Source: Alphaproteobacteria bacterium
GTDB taxonomy: Bacteria > Pseudomonadota > Alphaproteobacteria > Rhizobiales > Amorphaceae
DNA: 64,000 nucleotides
Direction: 5' to 3'
NCBI GenBank assembly: GCA_030431335.1
Contig: JAUIJH010000005.1
Span: 1-64,000, forward strand
Part shown: piece after piece, positions 1 to 7,196 of the stretch
Numbering within the stretch: the first letter of the stretch is position 1
Layout: every line of letters begins with the position of its first letter
The notes under the pieces: generated by a model
The model's database searches: none
Told to the model about the DNA's origin: nothing
Seen by the model: the letters and a program-made list of their open reading frames with translations, nothing else
Translations under genes and position numbers: made by a program

Positions 1-576
1 GGTGGCGTCCTGGGTGTGGGTCCGGCCGATCTTGATGATGTCGGCGTAGGCATCGCCCTTCGCGGCGAGCGCGTTGCGCAGATGCTCTAGTGCCGGCAGC
101 AGGCGATGCGAGATCTCCTCGGCGGCGGCGATGTGCATGGCCGTCGGGAAGGTATCGTTGGAGGACTGGGAGCGGTTGACGTGATCGTTGGGGTGGACTG
201 GATCCTTGGACCCGATCGTGCCGCCCAGGCGCTCGATGGCGAGGTTCGAGATGACCTCGTTGGCATTCATGTTGGACTGGGTGCCCGAGCCGGTCTGGTA
301 GATCACGAGCGGGAACTCGTCATTCCACTTGCCCTCGATGACCTCTTCGGCCGCGCCGGCGATAGCCTCCGCCAGCCTCGGCTCCAGGTTGCCAAGCTCT
401 TCGTTGGCCAGCGCCGCCGCTTTCTTGATCACGCCGAGGGCACGGATCATCGCCGGTGGCATGATGTCCGTGCCGATCTTGAAGTTTTTCAGGCTTCGCG
501 CGGTTTGCGCGCCCCAATAGCGTTCGCTCGGAACGGTCAAGGGGCCAAAGGAGTCGGTTTCAGTTCTGGTCGTCAT
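1..576 (-). CDS. fumC: Class II fumarate hydratase, N-terminal part (runs off the window)
   Basis: Fumarase C interconverts fumarate and malate in the TCA cycle in the cytoplasm. Reading the minus strand from the ATG at 576 gives 192 codons without a stop up to the window edge, so the 3' part lies outside. The translation carries the class II fumarase/aspartase N-terminal signature: residues [20 protein letters not shown], followed by [20 protein letters not shown] with the substrate-site histidine. It begins [25 protein letters not shown], normal for the family. Upstream on the same strand is an XRE regulator gene ending at 664. Frame, start and motifs agree, so the only uncertainty is the missing C-terminal part. 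Confidence 0.96.
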   Translation of the reverse strand, partial: MTTRTETDSFGPLTVPSERYWGAQTARSLKNFKIGTDIMPPAMIRALGVIKKAAALANEELGNLEPRLAEAIAGAAEEVIEGKWNDEFPLVIYQTGSGTQSNMNANEVISNLAIERLGGTIGSKDPVHPNDHVNRSQSSNDTFPTAMHIAAAEEISHRLLPALEHLRNALAAKGDAYADIIKIGRTHTQDAT

Positions 577-663
577 GGGCCTGTCCCGTCGCAGTTGAGA
601 CCGGCCCTATCAGCTTCTGGCTCGCTCATCCATAGAGGAGCCACCTCTCGATGGCGGGCCGGC

Positions 664-1119
664 TCAGTTCACTTTTTCTGAAACCGAGGCCGTGTCGGCG
701 ATCGCCTCGATGATGCCAACCGCTTTCTGTTTCAGCTGCGTGTCGGTGATACTGGCGAACGCACGCACCAGGCGCACAGTCGCCGGATCGCCGAGCGCCT
801 GCGACAGAGGGCTCGATTCGTGGTTGGCGTTGGCCGGCGTTTCGGACGCACCTTCGAAGAAATAGGTGATCGGCGTCTGAAGCACGATCGCGATCTGATG
901 CAGCCGACTTGCGCCGATGCGGTTCGTCCCACGCTCGTATTTTTGAACCTGTTGGAAAGTAATTCCAAGCTGCTCAGCAAGTTTTTCCTGGCTGAGGCCG
1001 AGCTCAAGGCGCCGGAGCCTGACGCGAGAACCAACGTGGCTATCCACGGAATTCGCCGACCGTTGGTTTGTTACTGGTTCAGTTCGCGTCTCGCCCATTG
1101 CTGTTCGCTCTGTTGCCAT
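664..1119 (-). CDS. XRE-family helix-turn-helix transcriptional regulator
   Basis: A predicted DNA-binding regulator of 151 aa. A Cro/CI-type helix-turn-helix occupies about residues 30-81 (VGSRVRLRRLELGLSQEKLA, then GITFQQVQKYERGTNRI), preceded by a polar N-terminal tail and followed by a helical C-terminal region of about 70 residues with no recognised ligand domain. This size and sequence type is common in Hyphomicrobiales, where several copies usually occur per genome. The ATG at 1119 was chosen over a GTG at 1146 and an ATG at 1098; all three are in frame and none has a strong Shine-Dalgarno. It precedes fumC on the same strand with an 87-bp gap, but a functional link to fumC is not shown. 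Its targets are unknown. Confidence 0.85.
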   Translation of the reverse strand: MATERTAMGETRTEPVTNQRSANSVDSHVGSRVRLRRLELGLSQEKLAEQLGITFQQVQKYERGTNRIGASRLHQIAIVLQTPITYFFEGASETPANANHESSPLSQALGDPATVRLVRAFASITDTQLKQKAVGIIEAIADTASVSEKVN

Positions 1120-1753
1120 CTTCGTTTCACCACCGTTGACCGTCACACCATCGCTATCGAGGGTATATACTGGTCATCTACATTAAAGTTCCATGACGGC
1201 GAAACCGCCAACAAAAACAACGTTGAACGCATGTGTCGCGACGCGGCGCCCCCTTGCGAAGGCGCTGCAGTCAAACTCTGTCGCGTGACCCATCAGTGGT
1301 AGCCTACCTGTAGTAGAAATACAACGTCGCGGATCAGCTATCGCCCCACTACGTTCCGTTGCATTTAAATTAGGTTAAAGGCAATTCACCTTGAGCCACA
1401 TCCAGATTGACCTCGAGCTCGTCACGCAAACAGACGCTTTCAACAATTGTCTCTGATGGTTAGCCTCGCCGAACCCACCACCGCGCGATCGAAAAGCCGT
1501 CCATTCAACAACCGCTGCGATACGCGAAAGAGCAAAATTTGCACCGCCACGCTGCGCACTCTGTCAACAACCGGGTCCGCCGCCTCAACTTACAGTAAAA
1601 TGTGTTACATGCAACCGCATGGCAGCTATTATCCCGGTACAATGAGGATGGGGTATCATATGGTACTCGCCTGGGGGACGGTGCATTTGCGACCCAGCCG
1701 GCCACATGGATGGGTGGACGGGGCGTCCTTGAACTGCTAGAGACAGCGCCGTT
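1120..1753. other. Intergenic region between XRE regulator and tRNA-Thr, no convincing gene
   Basis: About 630 bp with lower GC than its surroundings. It should hold the divergent promoters of the XRE gene (minus) and the tRNA (plus), but no clear -35/-10 pair could be assigned. A 97-codon plus-strand reading frame (1447-1740) lacks a ribosome binding site, recognisable motifs and coding-like composition, so it is not called as a gene. Confidence 0.6.
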
Positions 1754-1788
1754 GCCGCAGTAGCTCAGTGGTAGAGCGCACCCTTGGT

Positions 1789-2004
1789 AACGTATTGCCT
1801 CCCCTGCGGGAAACCGTAGGGTGCAAACCGCTCAAATTCGGGGAAAGCTGCTTCGCTGCCGATCCCGAGCCAAGCCCGTTTCGCGGGACGGTGTAGAGAC
1901 TAGACGGGCGGCGCCCTCCCTTTTTCGCAAGGAAAAGCGGGCGAAGGGATAGTCCAGACCACGAACGCGCCTCTGTGCGCGGCGGCGAAAGCCGAAGTGG
2001 GAAG
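1789..2004 (+). ncRNA. Self-splicing group I intron (IC3-like) in the anticodon loop of tRNA-Thr
   Basis: A 216-nt insertion after U36 (1788) ending in G2004, matching the group I rule of a 5' exon ending in U and an intron ending in G. Helices that pair by hand: P2 1802-1809/1814-1821 with a GAAA loop; P3 1828-1833/1906-1911; J3/4 AAA; P4 1837-1842/1864-1869; P6a 1875-1878/1884-1887; P7 1898-1902/1950-1954; P8 1912-1916/1939-1943, extended by 1920-1926/1931-1937 with a GCAA loop; P9 1959-1962/1997-2000, containing hairpins 1966-1970/1977-1981 and 1984-1986/1991-1993 (GAAA loop). The core blocks UCAAAUUCGG, CCGAGCCAAGC, GUGUAGAGACUAGACGG and GAUAGUCCAG match, from memory, the small tRNA introns of Azoarcus tRNA-Ile and Agrobacterium tRNA-Arg. 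No homing endonuclease is encoded. Confidence 0.93.
1795..1799 (+). other. Internal guide sequence of the tRNA-Thr group I intron
   Basis: The five bases UUGCC lie 6 nt inside the intron. GCC (1797-1799) pairs with the anticodon GGU of exon 1 as P1, with the required G-U wobble at the splice site. UU (1795-1796) can pair with the first two bases of exon 2 (AA) as P10. The guide thus spans the ligated sequence GGU-AA exactly and is specific for the Thr anticodon. The 3-bp P1 resembles the CAU/GUG pairing known for the Azoarcus tRNA-Ile intron. Confidence 0.8.
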
Positions 2005-2076
2005 AAGGGTGAGGTCGGGAGTTCAATCCTCCCCTGCGGCACCAGCCATTTGCATGAAACAGCCAGACCACTGCAA

Positions 2077-2862
2077 CTAGGCGTCGTTGCCCATCAATCC
2101 CTTGCGCGCACGCACCAAGCGCTCCTTTCGCACCTGCGAATAGAGCCGCGCCATAGCCAGGCCATCTCTGCCGTACACAAAATATCGCCGCACGACGTAG
2201 ATGCGGAAGAAACTGATCGCGGGTTCAGCAAATGTTCGTAGCGCTGAAGGCCGGCGTCCGCGCTCAACCATATCGCGCGCCTGCCAAACTGCGTACTCCG
2301 TCAACTTATCGTGGAAATGTTGCAGTGACCGGAATGATCGGTGCAGCACAATGCCGCTGTCGAGGTCGCGAACCTCGCCCCCTTCTCCCACGACAACGCT
2401 GTCATGGACGATGGAGTTGCGAAAACTGGCGCGACGGCGGTCGTACAGCCGGATGAACGAGCGGGTCGGCGCGAGCCGACGCGGACCATCGTCGGCATAA
2501 TGCACCATTTTCCAGAACAAACGAAACGCCGCGCACGGCGGTTGCGGCCCGCCGTTGTCGAAGGTGGCGCGGATCGCGGCGCTCAGCGCTTCGTCGACCT
2601 CTTCGTCGGCGTCGAGGTTGAGTACCCAATCGTGGCGGCATTCGTGCTCGCCGAACCGCTTCTGCGGCCCGTACCCGTTCCATACATGGTGCACCACACG
2701 GGCGCCGAGCTGCTCGGCCAGGGCGATGGTGCCGTCGGTGCTACCCGAATCGATCACCAGCACCTCGTCCGCCCAGTCGCGCACGCTCAGGATCGGCCGA
2801 GCAATCCGGTCGACTTCGTTTCGCGCAATGATGAAGACGGAAATCGGTAGCTTGTCACGCAT
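2077..2862 (-). CDS. Family 2 glycosyltransferase (lipopolysaccharide-core type, WaaE/KdtX-like)
   Basis: A 261-aa GT-A fold glycosyltransferase that probably adds a sugar to lipopolysaccharide core or another envelope glycan at the cytoplasmic face. The nucleotide-binding start is ISVFIIARNE (residues 7-16), followed by VLVIDSGSTDGT (34-45) and the metal-binding acidic motif LNLDADEE with D84 and D86. The C-terminal half, rich in Arg and aromatic residues, resembles the WaaE/beta-1,4-glucosyltransferase group. The ATG at 2862 was chosen because the family begins a few residues before the first beta strand; the in-frame extension upstream to 3045 is Arg-rich and lacks domain sense. The gene ends 33 bp from the tRNA-Thr gene and converges with it. 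Donor and acceptor sugars cannot be read from sequence. Confidence 0.88.
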   Translation of the reverse strand: MRDKLPISVFIIARNEVDRIARPILSVRDWADEVLVIDSGSTDGTIALAEQLGARVVHHVWNGYGPQKRFGEHECRHDWVLNLDADEEVDEALSAAIRATFDNGGPQPPCAAFRLFWKMVHYADDGPRRLAPTRSFIRLYDRRRASFRNSIVHDSVVVGEGGEVRDLDSGIVLHRSFRSLQHFHDKLTEYAVWQARDMVERGRRPSALRTFAEPAISFFRIYVVRRYFVYGRDGLAMARLYSQVRKERLVRARKGLMGNDA

Positions 2863-3108
2863 CACTCGCCGCCTTGCATACAACGCCGCGCATTCCCGCG
2901 CGGATCCACCGGTCCGCCTGGGGAACGCCGGATGCGCGGCTCGATATACCGGCGCGCACACGCACCGCATGCGGCGCCCGAACCGACGGATCGCCGCCCG
3001 CTCCAGCGCTGCGCCGCGAGACCCCCGCCCGCGGATCGGACCCACCGCACCGCCGCGATCTCAGGCGAGGTCGCGGCGGTCGTGCGCCCGGGGCAGGCTA
3101 CAGCCGCG

Positions 3109-3474
3109 TCAAACCCGCCGCGCGGCCGAGACGGCGAGCAGCAGCCAACCGAGCAGCAACAGTCCACCGCCGATGGGCGTCACCAGGCCGACCGCGTCGG
3201 TGCTGCCGAGGGCCATCGCGTAGAGCGAACCGCAGAACAGGATCGTTCCCAACGCCATTGCCCAGGACGTGGCGTTGAGCAGCGCGGGCATGATGTGCCC
3301 CTTGAGCGAGCCCAGGGCCACCAGAACGGCTGCGTGGATCGCCTGATAATAAACCGCCGTTTGATAGATATCGGCGTCGGCGAGCGTGATCCGCCCTGCC
3401 AGAAGGTGGGCTCCGAACGCCCCTGCCGCCACTGCGAATGCGCCGTTCAGAGCGCCAACCAGTACAACCCGCAT
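3109..3474 (-). CDS. DUF423 inner-membrane protein (YgdD family)
   Basis: A 121-aa protein of four hydrophobic segments (about residues 5-25, 44-62, 68-88 and 96-115). The family signature lies near the N-terminus, with AGAFGAHLL (17-25) followed by YQTAVYYQAIHA. Members are small integral membrane proteins of unknown function, conserved across proteobacteria and often annotated YgdD. The start ATG is followed at once by the first transmembrane segment. The gene stands alone on the minus strand, divergent from the membrane-protein operon that begins at 3702; the 227 bp between them must hold both promoters. Confidence 0.88.
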   Translation of the reverse strand: MRVVLVGALNGAFAVAAGAFGAHLLAGRITLADADIYQTAVYYQAIHAAVLVALGSLKGHIMPALLNATSWAMALGTILFCGSLYAMALGSTDAVGLVTPIGGGLLLLGWLLLAVSAARRV

Positions 3475-3701
3475 CCCAAACCTCGTCTCGACTGTCCCCT
3501 CGGCCGTGGCACGACGAACGCGCCCGACCTTGCCATGTGCCTAGCAAGATCCATGCGAAATGTCCGCTGCGAAGGCGAAGTTTGTTCACGCGGCTGTTGA
3601 TCGCGCCGCCGCGGGGCCTGCGATTGACGGCAACGGCGCGCTTGGGCGTTATGCCTCGTGGGCGACTTCGGACGGCGCGATCGGACCGGCGGAAGGGCGT
3701 G

Positions 3702-3953
3702 ATGACGAGCAAGAAGTGGCTTTTGGCCAGCGGCCTTGTTTTGACCGCGCCGGCTCTGGTGGTGCTGTGGATCGGCACCGCCGGGTTCATTGTCAGCGGC
3801 GACTTGAACCCCGGCTGGAGTTCGGGCGTGGGGCGCATTCCGGCCCATGCCTCGACCTCGTTGGAGGTCGTGATCATCACGCTGGTGGCCAGCGCCGTCT
3901 GGCTGGGCGGCGTATGGAAGGTTGTGCAGATGTGGCGGCAAGTGAGGCGATGA
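3702..3953 (+). CDS. Small two-helix membrane protein of unknown function
   Basis: An 83-aa hypothetical protein with two hydrophobic helices: about residues 5-28 (LLASGLVLTAPALVVLWIGT) and 52-72 (LEVVIITLVASAVWLGGVWK), the second preceded by a soluble loop rich in Gly, Ser and Pro. No family is recognised. The ATG at 3702 has GGAAGGG a few bases upstream (3691-3697). Its stop overlaps the start of the next gene as ATGA (3950-3953), so it is the first gene of a translationally coupled operon with a DUF2269 protein and an SDR-DoxX fusion. That context suggests a membrane complex, which is inference only. Confidence 0.75.
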   Translation: MTSKKWLLASGLVLTAPALVVLWIGTAGFIVSGDLNPGWSSGVGRIPAHASTSLEVVIITLVASAVWLGGVWKVVQMWRQVRR

Positions 3954-4423
3954 CCTACCTCATCCTCAAGTACCTGCACATCCTCGGCGCGGTGGTGCTG
4001 CTCGGCACCGGCACGGGAATCGCCTTTTTCATGCTGGCGGCCCACCGCACCCGGAACGCCGCGCACATCGCGCTGACGGCGGCGACGGTGGTGCGCGCGG
4101 ACGTCATCTTCACCGCCACCGCGGTGCTCGTGCAGCCGGTCACCGGAGCGCTCCTCGTCGCGCGGGTGGGGTACGACTGGGGCATGCCGTGGATCGCCGG
4201 CGCGCTGGCGCTGTATGCCGTGGTCGGCGCGTTCTGGCTGCCCGTGGTGTGGATGCAGGTGCGCCTGCGCAACCTGGCCGCGGCGGCCGCAGAAGCGGGC
4301 GAACCGCTGCCGCGCCCCTATCATCGCCTGTTTCGCCTGTGGTTCGCGTTCGGCATTCCCGGCTTCGGCGGGACGGCGGCGATCCTATGGCTGATGATCG
4401 CCAAGCCGGCGGCGTTGCCGTGA
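3950..4423 (+). CDS. DUF2269 family integral membrane protein
   Basis: A 157-aa protein with four predicted transmembrane helices (about residues 5-27, 42-68, 80-100 and 131-152). It begins TYLILKYLHILGAVVLLGTG; the histidine in the LKxLHILG motif and the later charged loop are typical of DUF2269 predicted integral membrane proteins, whose function is unknown. The start is fixed by the ATGA overlap with the upstream gene, and the end overlaps the next gene at GTGA. Tight coupling on both sides suggests the three products work together in the inner membrane. Confidence 0.8.
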   Translation: MTYLILKYLHILGAVVLLGTGTGIAFFMLAAHRTRNAAHIALTAATVVRADVIFTATAVLVQPVTGALLVARVGYDWGMPWIAGALALYAVVGAFWLPVVWMQVRLRNLAAAAAEAGEPLPRPYHRLFRLWFAFGIPGFGGTAAILWLMIAKPAALP

Positions 4424-5754
4424 GCGCGCCCGAGGCCGATGCGGCGACACCGCGGGTGCTGGTGCTGGGGGCGGCGGGGCTGATCGGCCATGCCGCCGCG
4501 ACGGCGCTGCGCCGCGAGGGTTGCGCGGTGACGGCGGCGGCCCGCGCCTTCGCGCCGGGCCAGCGCTTCGACGGCGCGATCGACTATGTGGAGGGCCCCT
4601 TCGTCGGCGGCGGTTCGGGGGCGCTCGCGGCGCTGGTCGAGCGGGCGGCGCCGGATGTGGTGATCAACTGCATCGGCGTGCTGGGCGATGCACCGGGCGT
4701 GTCGGCCGACGCGGTGCACCATGGCTTCGTGATGGATTGCGTGGAGGCGCTGAGGGGGCGGCCCGACACGCTGTTCGTGCACGTGTCGGTGCCGGGCGAA
4801 GCGGCGCACGACGGCACCCCCTTCAGCCGCACCAAGCGGGCTGCCGACGAGGCGTTGGCCGGCAGCGGTCATCCCTTCGTGATCCTGCGGCCTGGTTTCG
4901 TGTTCGCGCCTTCCGCCTATGGGGGCAGCGCGCTGTTGCGGATGCTGGCGGCCTCCCCCATCGCGCTGCCGGCGGCGGAGCGTGAACGCCCTTTCCGCAC
5001 GATTGGCATGGCCGATCTCGCCGAGACGATGGTGCGGGTGGTGCGCGCCTGGCTCGCGCAGGGCGAGCCGCGAGCCGCCGTCTGGGACGTGATGTGCGAT
5101 GAGCCGACGACGCTCGGCGACGTGACGGACGCCCTGCGCGACTGGCTCGGCACCCGCGCCCGCGTGAGAGTGCCGCGATGGGCGCTCGATCTCGGCGCGC
5201 GGTGCGGCGATCTCGCGGTGCGGCTCGGCTGGCGGCCACCGGTGCGCACGGCCGCCCTCGCGGAGTTGCGGCGCGGGGTGCGCGGCGATCCGCGTGCCTT
5301 CATGACGGCAACGGGCATCGCGCCGCGCCCCTTGCGCGCGCTGCTGGCCGATCACCCGGCCAGCGTTCAGGAGCGCTGGTTCGCACGGCTTTTCGGGTTG
5401 AAGCCGATCATCCTCGCCGTGCTGGCCACATTCTGGATCGCCTCAGGCGCGATCACATTCGCGGCCTACGGACAGGCGCACGATATTCTGGTCGCGAGCG
5501 GGTTTCCCGCCCCCCTCGCCCATGTGGTGACCGCGATCACCGCCCTCGCGGATGTTGCGGTCGGCGTGCTGATTGCCCATCGCCGCACGTGCCGGAAGGG
5601 CCTTTGGGCCGCCATCGGGCTCACTCTGTTCTATCTGGCGAGCGCCACCGTGCTGACGCCGTACCTGTGGCTCGATCCGTTGGGCGTGCTGGTGAAGACG
5701 ATCCCCGCGCTGGTGCTGATCGGCGTCGCCCTCGCGACGCTGGAGGCGCGCTGA
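4420..5754 (+). CDS. SDR-type NAD(P)-binding protein fused to a DoxX-like membrane domain
   Basis: A 444-aa two-part protein. Residues about 10-300 form an extended short-chain dehydrogenase or NAD-epimerase-like Rossmann domain, with RVLVLGAAGLIGHAAA carrying the GxxGxxG nucleotide loop near the N-terminus and the pattern SRTKRAADEAL (Tyr replaced) followed by HPFVILRPGFVFAP. Residues about 320-440 hold four hydrophobic helices of DoxX-like type. This architecture is known in proteobacteria, but the substrate is not. The GTG at 4420 was chosen because it makes a GTGA overlap with the upstream stop; an in-frame ATG at 4387 is the alternative. The classical SDR YxxxK pair is not obvious, so catalysis is uncertain. 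A strong terminator follows. Confidence 0.82.
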   Translation: MSAPEADAATPRVLVLGAAGLIGHAAATALRREGCAVTAAARAFAPGQRFDGAIDYVEGPFVGGGSGALAALVERAAPDVVINCIGVLGDAPGVSADAVHHGFVMDCVEALRGRPDTLFVHVSVPGEAAHDGTPFSRTKRAADEALAGSGHPFVILRPGFVFAPSAYGGSALLRMLAASPIALPAAERERPFRTIGMADLAETMVRVVRAWLAQGEPRAAVWDVMCDEPTTLGDVTDALRDWLGTRARVRVPRWALDLGARCGDLAVRLGWRPPVRTAALAELRRGVRGDPRAFMTATGIAPRPLRALLADHPASVQERWFARLFGLKPIILAVLATFWIASGAITFAAYGQAHDILVASGFPAPLAHVVTAITALADVAVGVLIAHRRTCRKGLWAAIGLTLFYLASATVLTPYLWLDPLGVLVKTIPALVLIGVALATLEAR

Positions 5755-5799
5755 CGTCCGGTCACGGACTTTTGGACGTGAGCGAGGGGGCGCCAAACA

Positions 5800-5827
5800 A
5801 AAAGGGCGCCCCGGAGGGCGCCCTTTT
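5800..5827. terminator. Bidirectional intrinsic terminator between SDR-DoxX gene and ctpA
   Basis: A 12-bp stem (5800-5811 with 5816-5827) with loop CGGA. The core GGGCGCCC is flanked by AAAA on the left and TTTT on the right, so both strands read a GC-rich hairpin followed by U residues. It sits between two convergent genes, as expected for a shared terminator. Confidence 0.9.
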
Positions 5828-5858
5828 CATACGGTAGCTGAGCCGAAGGGGTGGCCGA

Positions 5859-7196
5859 TCAGTTCGGAATGCCCTCGGTCGGGTTCGGCGGGAACACCTT
5901 GTTGACCTTGATGCCGCGCAAGAGTTCCAGCGCGTACTGCAGCTGCTCGTCCTGCTCGCGGTCCTGCGGGACGTAGGCGTAGGAACCCTCGCGCTCCTTC
6001 TCCTCGCCATCCTCGGACACCAGGTGGCCGCGCAGCGAAGCCTCGCCGCGCGCCTCGAGCTTGCCCTGCAGTTCCTCCGGCAGCTTCTGGATCACTTCCA
6101 CGTCCGGCTCGATGCCGCGAGCCTGGATCGAGCGGCCGGCCGGCGTGTAGTAGCGCGCCGTGGTCAGCCGGATCGCACCGTTGGAGCCGAGCGGGATGAT
6201 CGTCTGGACCGAGCCCTTGCCGAAGGACTGGGTGCCGATCACCGTCGCACGGCGATGATCCTGCAGCGCGCCGGCCACGATCTCCGAAGCCGAAGCGGAT
6301 CCGCCGTTGATCAGCACGATCACCGGCTTGCCGTCCGCATCGTCGCCCGCCGCGGCACCGTAGCGGCGCGTCTCGTCGTCCTCGCGGCCGCGGGTCGACA
6401 CGATCTCGCCGCGCTCCAGGAAGGCGTCGGACACGGAGATCGCCTGGTCGAGCAGGCCGCCGGGGTTGTTGCGCAGGTCGAGGATGTAGCCCTTGACGTT
6501 GTCTTCGCCGATCTCGGCCTCGAGCTCGTCCAGCGCCTTCTCGACGCCGTCATAGGTGCGCTCGTTGAACTGCGAGATCCGGATATAGCCGACGTCGTCG
6601 CCCTGCTTTTCCCACTTGACCGACTGGATCCGCACGATGTCGCGCGTGATGGTAATGTCGATGGGCTCGGCCACGCCCTCGCGCCGCACCGTGATGACGA
6701 TGTCCGTGTTGACGGGGCCGCGCATGCGGTCCACCGCCTCGGCGAGGGTGAGGCCGGCCACCTCGTCGCCGTCGAGGTGGGTGATGAGATCGCCAGCCAT
6801 CACGCCGGCCTTGAAAGCGGGCGTGTCGTCGATGGGCGTCACCACCTTGATCAGCTCGCCTTCCATGGTGACCTCGATGCCGAGGCCACCGAACTCGCCG
6901 CGGGTCTGGACCTGCATGTCCTTGAAATCGTCGGGCGGCATATAGCTCGAGTGCGGGTCGAGCGAGGCCAGCATCCCGTTGATGGCGCTTGCGATCAGCG
7001 CCTTCTCGTCAGGCGCTTCCACATAGTCGCCGCGCACGCGCTCGAACACGTCACCGAAGAGATCCAGCTGACGGTAAGTCTCGGTCGACGCCGCGTTGGC
7101 GGACAGAGCAAGCAGTTTGCCGGGATCGGTGATCCCCACAACCGCGACGGCGCCGATCGCAGCGCCGGTCATCAGCAAACCAAATCGACGCATCAT
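5859..7196 (-). CDS. ctpA: Carboxy-terminal processing protease (S41 peptidase, CtpA)
   Basis: A 445-aa periplasmic serine protease with a Ser/Lys dyad that trims or degrades envelope proteins, often acting on murein hydrolases. An N-terminal membrane/signal segment (residues 5-23) is followed by a helical cap, a PDZ domain at about 95-175 (FGGLGIEVT... then GDLITHLDGDEVAGLTL), and the S41 core at about 200-385. The catalytic serine lies in the GGSASASEI block (298-306) and the lysine is K327 in FGKGS. The C-terminal tail is acidic. The ATG at 7196 is preceded by GGAAGGA at good spacing. It overlaps the end of the LytM/EnvC gene by 4 nt (ATGA), a pairing common in alphaproteobacteria and consistent with control of peptidoglycan hydrolysis. 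Confidence 0.95.
   Translation of the reverse strand: MMRRFGLLMTGAAIGAVAVVGITDPGKLLALSANAASTETYRQLDLFGDVFERVRGDYVEAPDEKALIASAINGMLASLDPHSSYMPPDDFKDMQVQTRGEFGGLGIEVTMEGELIKVVTPIDDTPAFKAGVMAGDLITHLDGDEVAGLTLAEAVDRMRGPVNTDIVITVRREGVAEPIDITITRDIVRIQSVKWEKQGDDVGYIRISQFNERTYDGVEKALDELEAEIGEDNVKGYILDLRNNPGGLLDQAISVSDAFLERGEIVSTRGREDDETRRYGAAAGDDADGKPVIVLINGGSASASEIVAGALQDHRRATVIGTQSFGKGSVQTIIPLGSNGAIRLTTARYYTPAGRSIQARGIEPDVEVIQKLPEELQGKLEARGEASLRGHLVSEDGEEKEREGSYAYVPQDREQDEQLQYALELLRGIKVNKVFPPNPTEGIPN

Larger units (their letters stand above)
1754..2044 (+). tRNA. tRNA-Thr(GGU) interrupted by a group I intron
   Basis: Exon 1 is 1754-1788 and exon 2 is 2005-2044. Joined, they give a complete cloverleaf. 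The acceptor stem is 1754-1760 (GCCGCAG) with 2034-2040 (CTGCGGC). The D arm is 1763-1766 with 1774-1777. The anticodon stem CACCC (1779-1783) pairs with GGGTG (2007-2011), and the loop TTGGTAA has anticodon GGU at 1786-1788. The T arm GGGAG (2017-2021) pairs with CTCCC (2029-2033) around loop TTCAATC. Discriminator A2041 is followed by an encoded CCA. The tRNA reads ACC and ACU threonine codons; ACC is frequent in this high-GC genome. Without intron removal the anticodon loop is broken, so function depends on splicing. Standard tRNA finders can miss or mis-bound such genes. Confidence 0.93.

Noticed and set aside
1447-1740. 97-codon plus-strand frame upstream of the tRNA
   Set aside because: No ribosome binding site, domain, or coding-like composition; it probably spans promoter DNA.
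1737-2071. Two minus-strand frames of 79-101 aa across the tRNA-Thr and intron
   Set aside because: They are antisense to a well-paired tRNA and ribozyme. The peptide start is a common false product of tRNA genes.
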